A stretch of 64,000 nucleotides of DNA from Liquidambar formosana (lineage: Eukaryota > Streptophyta > Magnoliopsida > Saxifragales > Altingiaceae), in NCBI GenBank assembly GCA_039720395.1, contig CM077828.1:16900264-16964263 (forward strand). The letters are read 5' to 3'. Each line of letters starts with the position of its first letter. The stretch's first letter is position 1. Shown piece by piece: positions 1 through 11,327 of the stretch. The notes under the pieces were generated by a model, which worked only from the letters and a program-made list of their open reading frames with translations, had not been told where the DNA came from and made no database searches. The position numbers and the translations under genes were made by a program.

Positions 1-11
1 TCTGATCTTAC

Positions 12-2151
12 CATGCCACAGATATCCAACTGGCTGGCAACAAATCACAACTTCTTAATGTTTTCAACTCAGGACACCGCTGTGCGAGATCTAGTATCTG
101 TGACAACAATATAACAGATGACATAAAGCAGCTAGTCCAAAAATTTTAGATACAAATTCATCAAAGTAATTATAATGGAAGAAAATACTAGCCTTGTCAG
201 CTAATGGTTCGCGGCTATAAGGAGGATCCTGCTCAAAAAACTCAAAAAGCAGGTGACCTTGAGAATTCCCAGCTTCACCATCATCACTAGAAACTCCTTC
301 TTGGAATTTAATTTGTGCGTCACTTAAAGACAATGCACCCATTCTAAGAGGAACCTCACTCAGAGCATGGGGATGACCCTGCTGCTCCCTAAAGAATCTC
401 ATGCCTTTTTCGATTTCATAATCACTACTTCCATCACTACTTGAATCCCTGCAATAGTCACTATCACTGTCCTCACCAGCTTGCCTATCCATAAGAGAAA
501 ATGTAAACTTGGTTACAAGCAACAAACATATCATACACTGATATATATTACATTAAGAACCGAGTCGAACTAAATATGCTGAAAGTTCATAATTGTAAAC
601 TACAGAAAAGGAAAAGCAATGGTGGCACCAAAATCATGATGGTTCAAGATTTTTGGTATATGAAATCAATAATTGAAGGCGCTTTTGATTGCAAATAAAA
701 ATGTGGCACCATAAGATCAAAATGGAATCTTTTCCCATAGCCATGTGGAAATTGCAGACATCCATCACAACAATGTTAAGTAACTAGAAGATATGTAAAA
801 ATACAGGAGTAAAAGTGTTACAAAAATAAAGCAAACGCAATATTAACATGTTAAAGAGTTAGACGCATGTCCAACAAGAGTGCTCAATTTTACCTCCAGA
901 TACATAGCCGACAGGAATGTCCAACATAGAAGCGAAAAAAAAATTTCTTGTTCAACTGAAGTTCTATATAATATTTTGTAATTCATTCATTCATTGATAT
1001 TACAAAATGGGTGAAGTACTGCTGGACATGTTACGTTACATCGGTTTTACAACACAGAATAGAAGATGAGAAATTGGATGTTTATACTTTATTAAATCAA
1101 GAGTCTAGTTTGAAAATTTCACAAGTCCAACAACCAAACACCCACTAACAGCTAACACACATACACAACTCCATGTCTTCATGAAACATTACATAGTATA
1201 TGACAAGGCTGGAGATAATGTTCCACAGGACAAATAACACTATTCATTACAGATCAAGGAGCTAACAATCCAGATCCTACTAAAAAAGACAACAATGTGT
1301 AGACAAATCAATTTGCACAATACTAATCAAACATTGATAGGAAAAAAAAAAAAAAATTGTATCTGAAATCCAAACAAATGCGAGCATGTGTATGGGACTG
1401 TGGGTATATAGATAAAGTCAGAATTGCCTCAAAAAGATTACAAATTCACAAACCCACAAACAGTCTATATAAATTCACACAGTTAAACCTATACCTCAAC
1501 TTAGCACTCGCCCTTGTAGATTCACCATATAACTGGATACCCGATAAATACGGAACATAGTATTGCACAACACTATCACTCCCATCCAGTATCAAAGGCA
1601 CTCCTGCCCCATATGCACTCCACTCCTTAAATGACTCCCATAAATCACCCAGTGTAAAGTAAGGTTGATACTCAACATCAATCCTCCAACCTCTCATTGT
1701 TGTCTGCACCAATCAAAAGATCATAATTCTTACATTAATATGGAAAATATAAACACTGCAAACCAGTAATGCTCCATTTTTTTCGTTTTCTCGAAAGCCA
1801 AACAGAACCCTTAAGCATCAAGAAGGACCAAGTATCAACCTCAGAGAAATACTGGGCTGGAACCAAAGGCGTAGTTGCTTCCATGAACCTATCAAGATTG
1901 CTATAAGGAGTTGAGGATGGTTCGGAAGAAGGCTTGGGCATAGAATTGGAAGACTTTTCAGGGTTTCTCTTGTCAGAATTCACAACTTTGCTCTTTGTAG
2001 ATAAAGCCGAGCTCTCATTTCCATTACTCTGAGCTCTCTGTGACTGTCGCTTTTGCTGCTGCTTTTGATTTTGATTCTTTCTTGCTTTCACAGGAATGTA
2101 AAACCGATCCTCGCCACGCCCAAACTGCAACCCAGTACCCAACATTTCCAC
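12..2151 (-). CDS. DUF789 family protein, 5' part (gene continues past the left edge)
   Basis: Four exons can be traced on the minus strand: 2151-1840, 1703-1495, 484-193 and 97-12. A GT donor at 11/10 leads out of the window. Codon phase is continuous across all three introns (0, 2, 0). The product starts [18 protein letters not shown], has a Lys/Gln-rich and Ser-rich stretch, then the conserved DUF789 blocks [53 protein letters not shown], an acidic Ser/Asp region, [14 protein letters not shown] and [19 protein letters not shown]789 proteins are plant-specific and of unknown biochemical function. The start could also be the second Met (2145), which is closer to the usual MLG start. The third intron (192-98) begins with GC instead of GT. 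Family assignment is firm; nothing in the sequence tells its role. Confidence 0.9.
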
Positions 2152-2284
2152 AACCCAATAAAAAGTCCCTCCCTAACCCTAAACCTAAACCCTCCGTTTG
2201 GTTGCTCGGAAAACAGAGAAAAAACAACAGAAAATTTGAAAAAACAAATTCTTAAATCTTAAATTTCTCAGTTGCCTCAGCTTC

Positions 2285-2321
<37 letters not shown>

Positions 2322-2791
2322 GATATCAAGTAGACCAAATAGTTGTATTAGGATTAGTTTAGGAAGCTCAAAATTGATGGAAAAAGCAAAGATTCAAAGG
2401 TTTTAATTTGCTTCCCTTTTCTCTTTCTTTTCCTTTTCTATTCCAGAAGTTTCTCAGTAACCAAACGATGCGGAAAAGAAACCCTAGAAAGCTTGAGATG
2501 AAAGAAACCAAAATACAGAGAAGGAAATTCTCATGAACCAGAAGGTAAATCGGATTGATATTGGGTTTATCGGAGACGATCCCAAGAAGGAAATCGGGAA
2601 GTTTCCAGAAAAGTCTAGACGGAGGATGAATCGGATCGAGAAAATCCTAGGACCTAGATATTGCAGAGAGGTTGAAGAACAAATGGGGTTGTGAAGGAGA
2701 GGAATATGTAGTGTGTGTACAGTAGAGCATTGCCATTGAAGAAGAAGATGTTTAATGGGTACATTTTTTTTTTTTTTTATCATTACTAATA
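2152..2791 (-). promoter_or_regulatory. Leader and promoter region of the DUF789 gene
   Basis: This is the stretch upstream of the DUF789 start. It contains telo-box-like AAACCCTA / AACCCTAAAC motifs near 2170-2190 and 2478-2486. Such motifs are common in the 5' regions of plant housekeeping genes. An alternating AT microsatellite (2288-2318) and a T tract (2766-2780) lie further upstream. A 99-residue minus-strand open frame here (2783-2484) has no recognisable domain and is treated as leader or noise. The transcription start cannot be placed from sequence. Confidence 0.4.
2288..2318. repeat. AT dinucleotide microsatellite
   Basis: An uninterrupted AT tract of about 31 bases in the upstream region of the DUF789 gene. 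Shorter AT tracts occur at about 10284-10303, 22810-22830, 35006-35024 and 41868-41885. Confidence 0.9.
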
Positions 2792-5522
2792 GTGGATTAG
2801 TTAATTAATCCAAACTAATGACTGTTTTCTAATTGGTGGATTTGTTACACACTGGATAGGCCTGGTACGGTCACGTGAGGAGCACAAGTAATTATTATTG
2901 CTCAGCCTTTTAAAAACAACTAGGCGTAGGCGTGGTTATTTTTTAATAATATGAAATATAAATAAAAGAATAATTCTTAAATAATTATATATTAATATTG
3001 GTTGGATTAGATTTTTATTTTAATGAAACTTATAGTGAGTAGTATAATTAATTTGAAAAATTTTAAGTTAGTCACAAATAAATTTAGAATATAATAATTC
3101 CCAATAATATATAGTAACACAATATTATATTGATTAATTACAAAACTTCAACAATTTGAAATGAAAATTTAAGTAAAAAAATTAATCATTATTGAAGATA
3201 TGTGTTGTCACTAATTTACAAAAATGTCGTTAATTAATAAATTAAAGGTATTATATTTTGATAACTGATGAGTTCAAATAAAATAAAATAAAATAAGTAA
3301 ACTATTTGTATGAATCAAAGTAACATTGATGAATTTCGTAAGTACATCATAATCATGAAATTATCATCATATATGTTATAGAGAAAAACAATGAATTCAA
3401 GCTTACCAAATTCTAACCTCTAACGATTGAAAACTAATAAATTTTACTATTTCTTTTAAAGTTTTGATGGAAAAACATCCATTCACAATGAAAAACCTAA
3501 AGAATGACCCTGCATAGAACTTTAATGAAATATAAAGAAAAATGTTTCCTATATAAGTTAACTACAAAGGAATAGATGTCTTTTATATAAATTTTACTAC
3601 AATAGTAGTTGTCATCTATTCAATTACAATAAGATTAAAATAGTACAGAAGAGTAGTTGTGTATTTAAAATTTAAATTAAAGGTATATTAGTCAATCAAA
3701 AGTTTTTATCATATTCAGCTTTTTATAGGTAGTATAGATTAAATGCCCCAAAACTTATTTATTTATCCAATTTTTATTTGCTTATTGGCCTACTATAAAC
3801 ATAATATATAATGGGAAAGGATGAGAGATTCAAATAAATAATTTTATTTTTGCACCTTAATTGAATGAATAGAGTTTGGTCACATCAGTTTTTTAGAATA
3901 CTATTGAATCTTGTAAATCTAATGGCATACAAATGAGGTACAAAATTTGAGTCCATCGATTATGACCCTAATATAATATATATTCACATAGTTTTGTTGT
4001 TGGAAATAATAATAAATATGCATGTCCATAGAGTACACAGATCGAAACTATTAAAGAGAAATGTGGACTATTAGCCTCATTATTTCGGACAACATTTACT
4101 AGATATGAAGGAACTTTTATTCATTTTTCTATCACGTGTCATAAATAATAAAAAAATGAATAAATTCACAGATCCAAATAAGCGAGTATGTAGATATAGA
4201 CAACAACACAAAGTCGCAAACACACAAACATAATAACACCCTTCTAATTATGTAAACATAAAGATGCATGCACACAACTTATTCTCTTTAATTACTTTAG
4301 CATGTCCTAAAATATGAGTGAGGGTAAAAAAAAGGTTCCTCTGCAATCTACACTGATGTGGGGACAAATATTGTCCATCAAGCACCATCTTGTGCCCTTT
4401 TTATTTTTATTTTTTTGGTCTTTTGTGCCCTTTTTATTTGACTGGCTGCATTAGCATCTCAAAAATAATTTAGGTTCGGTTGAGTTTATTTTACAAAATA
4501 TCTACTCAATTATGACCTCTTTGGTTGTTCAAATAATTCATCATGTTGTTACATGGCATTGAAGACACAAATTCCTCTTCTTTAATGGATCATGTAAACA
4601 GTTAAAATGAACACTAAAATTAGAATTATGGAAGCGTTTCCAATCTTGAGGCAGTTTGATTGTACTTTGCTCAATGGGTGAATTCATTTATTTGAAATGT
4701 ATAGCAGTGTAATCTATTTAATAGGACCCACTATTGCAAGGCATTAGGACAATTCAACTTTGCCATGTTGGTCCAATGCTGGAACTAAATGCCCATTTAT
4801 TTGGTTGGAGTTGAGGCATTAGGACCATGGTAATGGAATTGAGATTTTCAAGAGACTTATTCCATCTTTCTCTTATTGTGATGACTCACTATTTCGATAT
4901 CATTTACCCTGATTCCTCCCAAACAAACAAAGAAAGTAGAAGTTTAATATAAGGACTTTACATTGACTTGTTTAATTAATTTTTATAGGGCTTTTATAGA
5001 TCAATTTCAATTAAAGTATTGCGAGAAATCGAATTAGGTGATCCCACACTTTCGTTGGGTCCAAAGTAGCTCCAAATAAAAGTTCGTAAATGAAGAGGAC
5101 AAGCTATCTATTATATAGGTCACTAGTATGATTAGTGATTAGCTTTTGAGCAAGGGATGTGTGGACTAAAATAAGATGTTCACTTACCCAAAAGTGGTGT
5201 ATTATGACTTATGAGCATGGTCGAGGCCCCACTTCACATTCAAATACCATTACCATTATCTAAAAATACCAACCAATCCAACCCATTTATCCATATTGGT
5301 TGACATTAGGTGTCAAATAATTTAATGTCATTGTATCAACCCAAATGTCCGAACCAGCTGGACTTAAACCTGTGCCTTATTTATTTATTATTATTATTAT
5401 TGGATAAGGAACAAATAACCAATGGACTACACGTAGGATAGTCCCCTCACCCTAAAAAAAAGGAAAAAGAAAAAAAATTAAAGAGACAACTAATCTTACC
5501 GAAAGATAATTTTTCCCAATAA

Positions 5523-6104
5523 GAGTGTCTTCAGTAATGTGATCTAAAATACCTGTATTATTGTTATTTTAGAATATATTATAGTGCCAAATGCTATAAT
5601 TTAGCATAAAATGTTCCAATGATGCAAATGACATAGTGTGCTATTTTTTGCTACAACCTTAATTCCCTCCATTTTTTTTTTTATAAATCTTCCAACATCT
5701 ATTGTTCCAACCACAAAAAATTCAAAAATTTCAAAAATTTTAAAAAATAAAAATAAAAACATATATTGTACAAACCACTAACATTGTATATATACAAGAT
5801 TTCAATATTATTTTTGAAAATATTGTATTCCTTTACAGACTGTTTGGTTACCAAAAAAATTTTGGAAGAGAAATGAAAGAAATGAAAGATTATATTTTTT
5901 TACAGTTGCTAGTGTGTTTGGTTGTTGAGAAATGGAGAGAGAGAGAGAGAGATAACATGGCAAACATAACAATATCTCACCCTTGTGCTACATTTGACAC
6001 TATATTTAGCACATGTTTTTAGCATACCATTGGAGCAACCTAACTTATGTTAAATGCTATAATATAGCAATAACACAGGTTATAACTTACCGCTGGAGAT
6101 GCTT
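5523..6104. mobile_element. PIF/Harbinger-like MITE, copy in block 1
   Basis: Imperfect terminal inverted repeats of about 35 bp (5' GAGTGTCTTCAGTAATG; 3' end ACCGCTGGAGATGCTT) are flanked by the trinucleotide TAA at 5520-5522 and 6105-6107. Ends of the type GAGCATCTCCA with a three-base TAA/TTA duplication fit PIF/Harbinger MITEs. The interior is AT-rich and contains a GA microsatellite near 5936-5951. No transposase is encoded. Confidence 0.7.
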
Positions 6105-6342
6105 TAAGTGAGAGAGTAATGCCACAAGCCCACAAGGTTATTGGCCAAATTTACACTCAAGCTAGCCATTTAATAAGAAATTACTCTCTATATTCTTAAT
6201 TAACTATCTCTTTTGAAAAAAAAAAATGTTTTATAAGGAAAGCATATTAAATGTTTTCACATTAACATATATGTTTTAATATTCCAATTCCACCTTCAAG
6301 TGCACAAATATTGAAATAAATTAAAAATACCATGAGAAAAAG

Positions 6343-6612
6343 TACTCCCTCCAATCCATTCCTATTTAAGTGGCCCAATTTCTTTTTTGGAATGTTCTAA
6401 AATTATTGTCACATTTAAAAAGTCAATGATTTTTACTTTTTGATTTCCTAAAATACCCTTAAAAGTGTATTATATATTTTTACAATGTTTTGTACACATA
6501 AGGGTAAAATTAAAATGTTGAAACATATGAGTTGATGTGAAAGAATTTAATAGGATTTCCTAAAAAACCAAGTTTTTTCAAAGGGGACAGTCAATTAGGA
6601 TAAAAGGAAGTA
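6343..6612. mobile_element. Stowaway-like MITE, copy in block 1
   Basis: It starts TACTCCCTCCAATCC and ends GGATAAAAGGAAGTA, imperfect inverted repeats with TA at both edges. The CTCCCTCC-type end and TA target site are typical of Tc1/mariner-derived Stowaway MITEs. No coding capacity. Confidence 0.7.
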
Positions 6613-7649
6613 TTATAGAAAATCAAATCAAAAGAATGATTAACTTTTTTTAATAGGATTATAAATTTGGAATATCCAAAAAAAAAAAGGGAAATCGTTA
6701 AAATAGGAATGGTAAAAATGACCAAACCTTGAACATTCTATGCATGTGATCCAAGTCATAATCTGATTCATTGACAAGCCTAATCTCGAGATGGGCTGGT
6801 TGATTCCCACGCGTGGATTAGTTAATTAATCCTATACTAATGACTGTTCTAATTGGTCGATTTCTTACACACTGGATAGACCTGGTACGGTCACGTGAGG
6901 AGCACAAGTAATTATTATTGCTCAGCTTTTTAAAAATAATTAAATGCCCCAGAACTTATTTATTTATCCAATTTTTATTTACTTATTGGCCTACTAATAA
7001 CATAATATATAATGGGATAGGATGAGAGATTCATATAAATAATTTTATTTTTGCACCTTAATTGATTTGTCACATGATGAATGGAGTTTGGTCACATCAG
7101 TTTTTTGGAATACTATTGAATCTTGTAAATCCGATGGCATACAAATGAGGTACAAAATTTGAGTCCATCAATTATGACCCTAATATAATATATATTCACA
7201 TAGTTTTGTTGTTGGAAATAATAATAAATATACATGTCCACGAAGTACACAGATCCAAACTATTAAAGAGAAGAGTGCTGCTACACAAGACCAGTCCTTC
7301 CAACGAAATCATTGGGCGACCAATGTAGATTGTTTTTTAAAATAATTTCCATCAAAACTAACGGAATTCAAAACAATGATTTGATGAAATTACCCATTTG
7401 TTTTCCACTTCTAAAGCATCAATCTCCTTTCTTTCATCTTTTTGTAACTCCACCCTTTCTCTTTCTATACCCAGCCCCAAAGCCCCAAACAAACTCACAG
7501 TCCCTCTCCTTCCGCATTTTTCTCTACAAAGTAGGAGACAACCAATTTTTTTTTTGAGAAAAACTAGTTTGATCCAACCAAAAAAAAAGGAGTACGAAGA
7601 ATAAAAAGAAGACGACAGAGAAACTAACTTTTTGGGATTTTAACTACAA

Positions 7650-7835
7650 AAATCTAATTTTCTTTTAATAAAAATCTAGTTAAGTTTACAAAAATCTAGC
7701 TAAGTTTACAAAAAATTTAGCTAAGTTTACAAAAATCTAGTTAAGTTTACAAAAAACTCTAGCTAAGTTTACAAAAATCTAGCTAACTTTACCAAAAACC
7801 TAACTAGGTTTACAAAATCTAGTTACCTTACAAGC
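7650..7835. repeat. Minisatellite with a unit of about 19-20 bp
   Basis: Roughly eight imperfect direct repeats of AAAAATCTAGCTAAGTTTAC, varying at one to four positions each, inside the 7273-8551 insertion. Units abut without unique spacers, so it is not a CRISPR-like array. Confidence 0.85.
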
Positions 7836-7999
7836 TTTATCATCACAGCCTCAATTCGTAGGCATGGAGTCTCTGATCACTCATAAAAAGGGTAAAAAAA
7901 AAAAAAAAATTAAAAAAGAAGAAGAGGAAGAACAACAACAACAACAACAACATGGCTTGGAGATTGCTAGTCGAAGAAGAGAGGACCACACCTCCGTCA

Positions 8000-8099
8000 A
8001 AACAAAGATGCCTCAAGCCAGACCTAGCACTAACCCATCTTTGTTTGGATAAACAAAGATGCCTCAAGCCAGACCTAGCACTAACCCATCTTTGTTTGG
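8000..8099. repeat. Two-copy 51-bp tandem repeat
   Basis: The 49-base segment at 8000-8048 recurs without change at 8051-8099, with the 2-base spacer AT between copies. It lies inside the insertion at 7273-8551. The lack of divergence suggests a recent local duplication. Confidence 0.9.
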
Positions 8100-10039
8100 T
8101 TGATGTATGTGGCCTCTAATCCATCTCAGCACCAAAAAAGTTTCAGCTGCCTTTCGTGAAGCCTCAAGCCTTGGTCTCACTGTTGCAAGAACTTCGATTT
8201 TCAATGATGGTGGTTATAGACCTCGACAGTATTGGAATGGAGAAGCGAGAGAGAGAGAGAGAGAGAGAGGGAGATAAGATACTGAGATGTTATGGAATAG
8301 AGACTAGAGAGAACTTTGAAAGATGGGAGAGAAAAATGATGGAAGAAAACGTTTCCCAAAGAAAAACAAGGTCGGAATGTTAGATACAAAGAGAAGTGTA
8401 TCAACCCCCTTCTAAAGGCCCGTGTCAACCTCTTTTTTTTTTTTTTTTTTCTGACAAGTGTGTCAACCTTTTTTGCAGGAATAAGGGCATCAGTGGAAAT
8501 TGTTATTTCAGCTAAGTCAGCCAATGAGACTCATCATAAGAATCATTTCCCTAAAGAGAAATTTGGATCATTAGCTTCATTATTTCGGGCAACATTTACC
8601 TCTATTTAGATATGGAAGAACTTTTATTCATTTTTCTATCACGTGTTATAAATAATAAAAAAATTAATAAATTCACTAATTCAAATAAACAGGTATGTAG
8701 ACATAGACATGTATACATAAATCCAAGTTTATATAAACTTGTGGACAACTCAAACACAAAAACATGATGATGTTTTCATAATAATGTAAATATGGAGATT
8801 CATGCATACAATTTATTCTCTTTAATTACCTTGATATATTGTAAATATGAGTGGGGTAAAAAAAAAAGGGTTCTTCTACACTGATGTGGAGACAAATATT
8901 GTCTATTAAGCACAATTTTGTGCCCTTTTTATTTGACTGGCTGCATTAGCATCTCAAAAATAATTTAGGTTCCATTGAGTTTATTTTATAAAATACCTAC
9001 TCAATTATGACCTCTTTGGTTGTTCAAATAATTCATCACTTTGTTACATGGCATTGAAGACACAACTTCATCTTCCTTAATGGATCATTTAAACAGTTAA
9101 AATGAACACCAAAATTAGAATTATAGAAGCGTTGCCAATCTTGAGGCAATTTGATTGTACTTTGCTTAATGGGTGAAGTCATTTATTTGAAATGTATAGC
9201 AGTGTAATCTATTTAATAGGACCCACTATTGCAAGGCATTAGGACAATTTAACTTTGCCAGGTTAGTCTCAATGGTGGAACTGATAGCCCATTTATTTGG
9301 TTGGAGTCGAGGAATTAGGACCGTGGTAATAGAATTGAGGTTTTCAAGAGGCTTATAATTCTATCTCTATCTTATTGTGGTAGCTCACTATTTTGATATC
9401 ATTTACCTTGATTCTGACCAAACAAACAAAATAGAAGAAGTTTAATACAAAGACTTTACATGGACTTGTTTAATTAATTTTTATAGGGCTTTCATAGATC
9501 AATTTCAATTAAAGTATTGCGAGAAATCGAATTAGGTGACCCACACTCTTCTTTGGGTTCAAAGTAGCTCCAAATAAAAGTTCATAAACGAAGAGGAAAA
9601 GCTATCTATTATATAGGTCACTAGTATGATTAGTGATTAGCTTCTGAGAAAGTGATGTGTGGACTAAAATGAGATGTTCACTTACCCAAAAGTGGTTTAT
9701 TATGACTTATGAGCATGGTCGAGGCCCCACTTCACATTCAAATACCATTACCATTATCTAAAAATACCAACCAATCCAACCCATTTACCCATATTGGTTG
9801 ACATTAGGTGCCAAATAATTTAATATCATTAGATCAACCCAAATGGCCAAATGTCCGAACCAGCGGGACATAAACTTGTGCCTTATTTATTTATTTATTT
9901 ATTTATTATTATTATTGGATAAGGGACAAATAACCAATGGACTACACATAGGATCGTCCCCTCACCCTAAAAAAGGAAAAAGAAAAAAAAAAATTTAAAG
10001 AGACAACTAATCTTACCAAAAGGTAACTTCTCGCAATAA

Positions 10040-10619
10040 AAGCGTCACCAGTGATGTGATCTAAAATACCTGTATTATTATTATTATTTTAGCACATGTT
10101 ATAGTGCCAAATTTTATAATTTAGCACAAAATACTCCAATGATGCGAATGACATAGTATGTTATTTTTGCCACAACCTCAATTGCCTCCATTTTTTTTAT
10201 AAATCTTCCAATATCTATTGTTCCAACGACAAAAAATTAAAAATAAAAAATAAAAACAAATATTGTACAAACCACTAGCATTATATATATATATATATAT
10301 ATAAGATTGTAGTATTATTTTTGAAAATGTTGTATTTCTTTACTGACTGTTTGGTTATTGAAAAAAATTTTGGAAGAGAAATAGAGAAAATAAAATATTA
10401 TATTTTTTAAAGTTGTTGGTGTGTTTAGTTCTAGAGAAATTGAGAGAGAGTTGACATAGCAAATATAGTAATAGCTCACCCTTATGCTATATTTGGCACA
10501 AGGATGAGTTATTACTATATTTAGCACAGGTTTTTAGCACACCATTGGAACAGTCCAACTTGTACTAAATGTTATAATATAGCAATAGTACAGGTTATAG
10601 CTCACCGCCGGAGATGCTC
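10040..10619. mobile_element. PIF/Harbinger-like MITE, copy in block 2
   Basis: Paralogue of 5523-6104, carried along by the segmental duplication. It is flanked by TAA at 10037-10039 and 10620-10622. Its 3' end CACCGCCGGAGATGCTC is closer to the usual inverted-repeat consensus than that of the first copy. Confidence 0.7.
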
Positions 10620-10864
10620 TAAGCGAGGGAGTAATGCCACAAGCCCACAAGGTTATTGGCCAAATTTACACTCAAGCCAGCCATTTAATAAGAAATTACT
10701 CTCTATATTCTTAATTAACTATCTCTTTTTTTTAAAAAAAAAAAAATAGCGTTTTATAAGAAAACCATATTAAATGTTTTCATATTAACATTTATGCTTT
10801 AATATTCCAATTCTACCTTCAATTGCACAAATATTGAAATAAATTAAAATACCATGAGAAAAAG

Positions 10865-11129
10865 TACTCCCTTCGTTCCTATTTAAGCGGCCTAATTTTC
10901 TTTTTGGGATGTCTCAAAATTATTGCCACATTCAAAAAGTCAATGATTTTTCTTTTTTGATTTCTTAAAATATCATTAAAAATGTATTATCTCTTTTTAC
11001 AATGTTTTGCACGCTTAAAGATAAAATTGGAATGTTGAAACATACAAGTTGATGTGAAAGCATTTAATAGAATCTCCTAAAAAAAAAATATTTTTTCAAG
11101 GGGATAGTCAATTAGGATAAGAGGAAGTA
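10865..11129. mobile_element. Stowaway-like MITE, copy in block 2
   Basis: Paralogue of 6343-6612 within the second duplicated block. It starts TACTCCCTTCGTTCC and ends GGATAAGAGGAAGTA, with TA at both edges. Confidence 0.7.
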
Positions 11130-11327
11130 TTTTAGAAAATCAAATAAAAAAATGATTGACTTTTTTAATAGGATTATAAATTTGGAATATTCAAAAACAA
11201 GGAAATCGATAAAATAGGAATGGAAAAAATGACCAAACTTTGAACCATTCTATACATGTGATCCAAATCATAATCTGATTCATTGACAAGCCTAATCTCG
11301 AGATGGGTTGGTTCATTCTCACGCGTG

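Larger units (their letters stand above)
2792..6812. repeat. Tandem segmental duplication, copy 1 (non-coding)
   Basis: The block from GTGGATTAGTTAATTAATC (2792) to CACGCGTG (about 6812) recurs directly downstream at 6813-11327. Long near-identical runs cover 2792-2925 versus 6813-6938 and 3741-6812 versus 6939-11327. Copy 1 has an extra segment at about 2926-3740 that is absent from copy 2, while copy 2 has an extra insertion (7273-8551). No open reading frame with recognisable protein similarity lies in it. It carries a CACGTG G-box (about 2871), a PIF/Harbinger-like MITE and a Stowaway-like MITE. Confidence 0.9.
7273..8551. mobile_element. Insertion with 9-bp target duplication, Mutator-like without clear terminal repeats
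   Basis: Copy 2 of the tandem block is interrupted here, whereas copy 1 runs through without a break (about 4050-4065). The 9-mer TAAAGAGAA flanks the insert at 7264-7272 and 8552-8560. A 9-bp duplication and a G...C outer base pair fit Mutator-like elements, including those lacking terminal inverted repeats. I see no convincing inverted ends and no transposase. The interior is low-complexity: a minisatellite, ACA and GA runs and a 51-bp tandem repeat. Family assignment is inference; the insertion itself is directly visible. Confidence 0.65.
6813..11327. repeat. Tandem segmental duplication, copy 2 (non-coding)
   Basis: Head-to-tail second copy of 2792-6812. The junction lies at a short GCGTGGATTA overlap, and the right end is at ACGCGTG (about 11327). 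It holds the same two MITEs as copy 1 (10040-10619 and 10865-11129) and so was duplicated after they had inserted. It differs by many substitutions and small indels and by a 1.28-kb insertion. No gene is supported in it. Confidence 0.9.

Noticed and set aside
7312..7604. Two overlapping short plus-strand frames
   Set aside because: Inside the insertion at 7273-8551, low-complexity composition and no recognisable domain.
7650..7835. CRISPR-like array
   Set aside because: Repeat units abut directly with no unique spacers, vary in sequence, and lie in a plant transposon-like insertion; it is a minisatellite.
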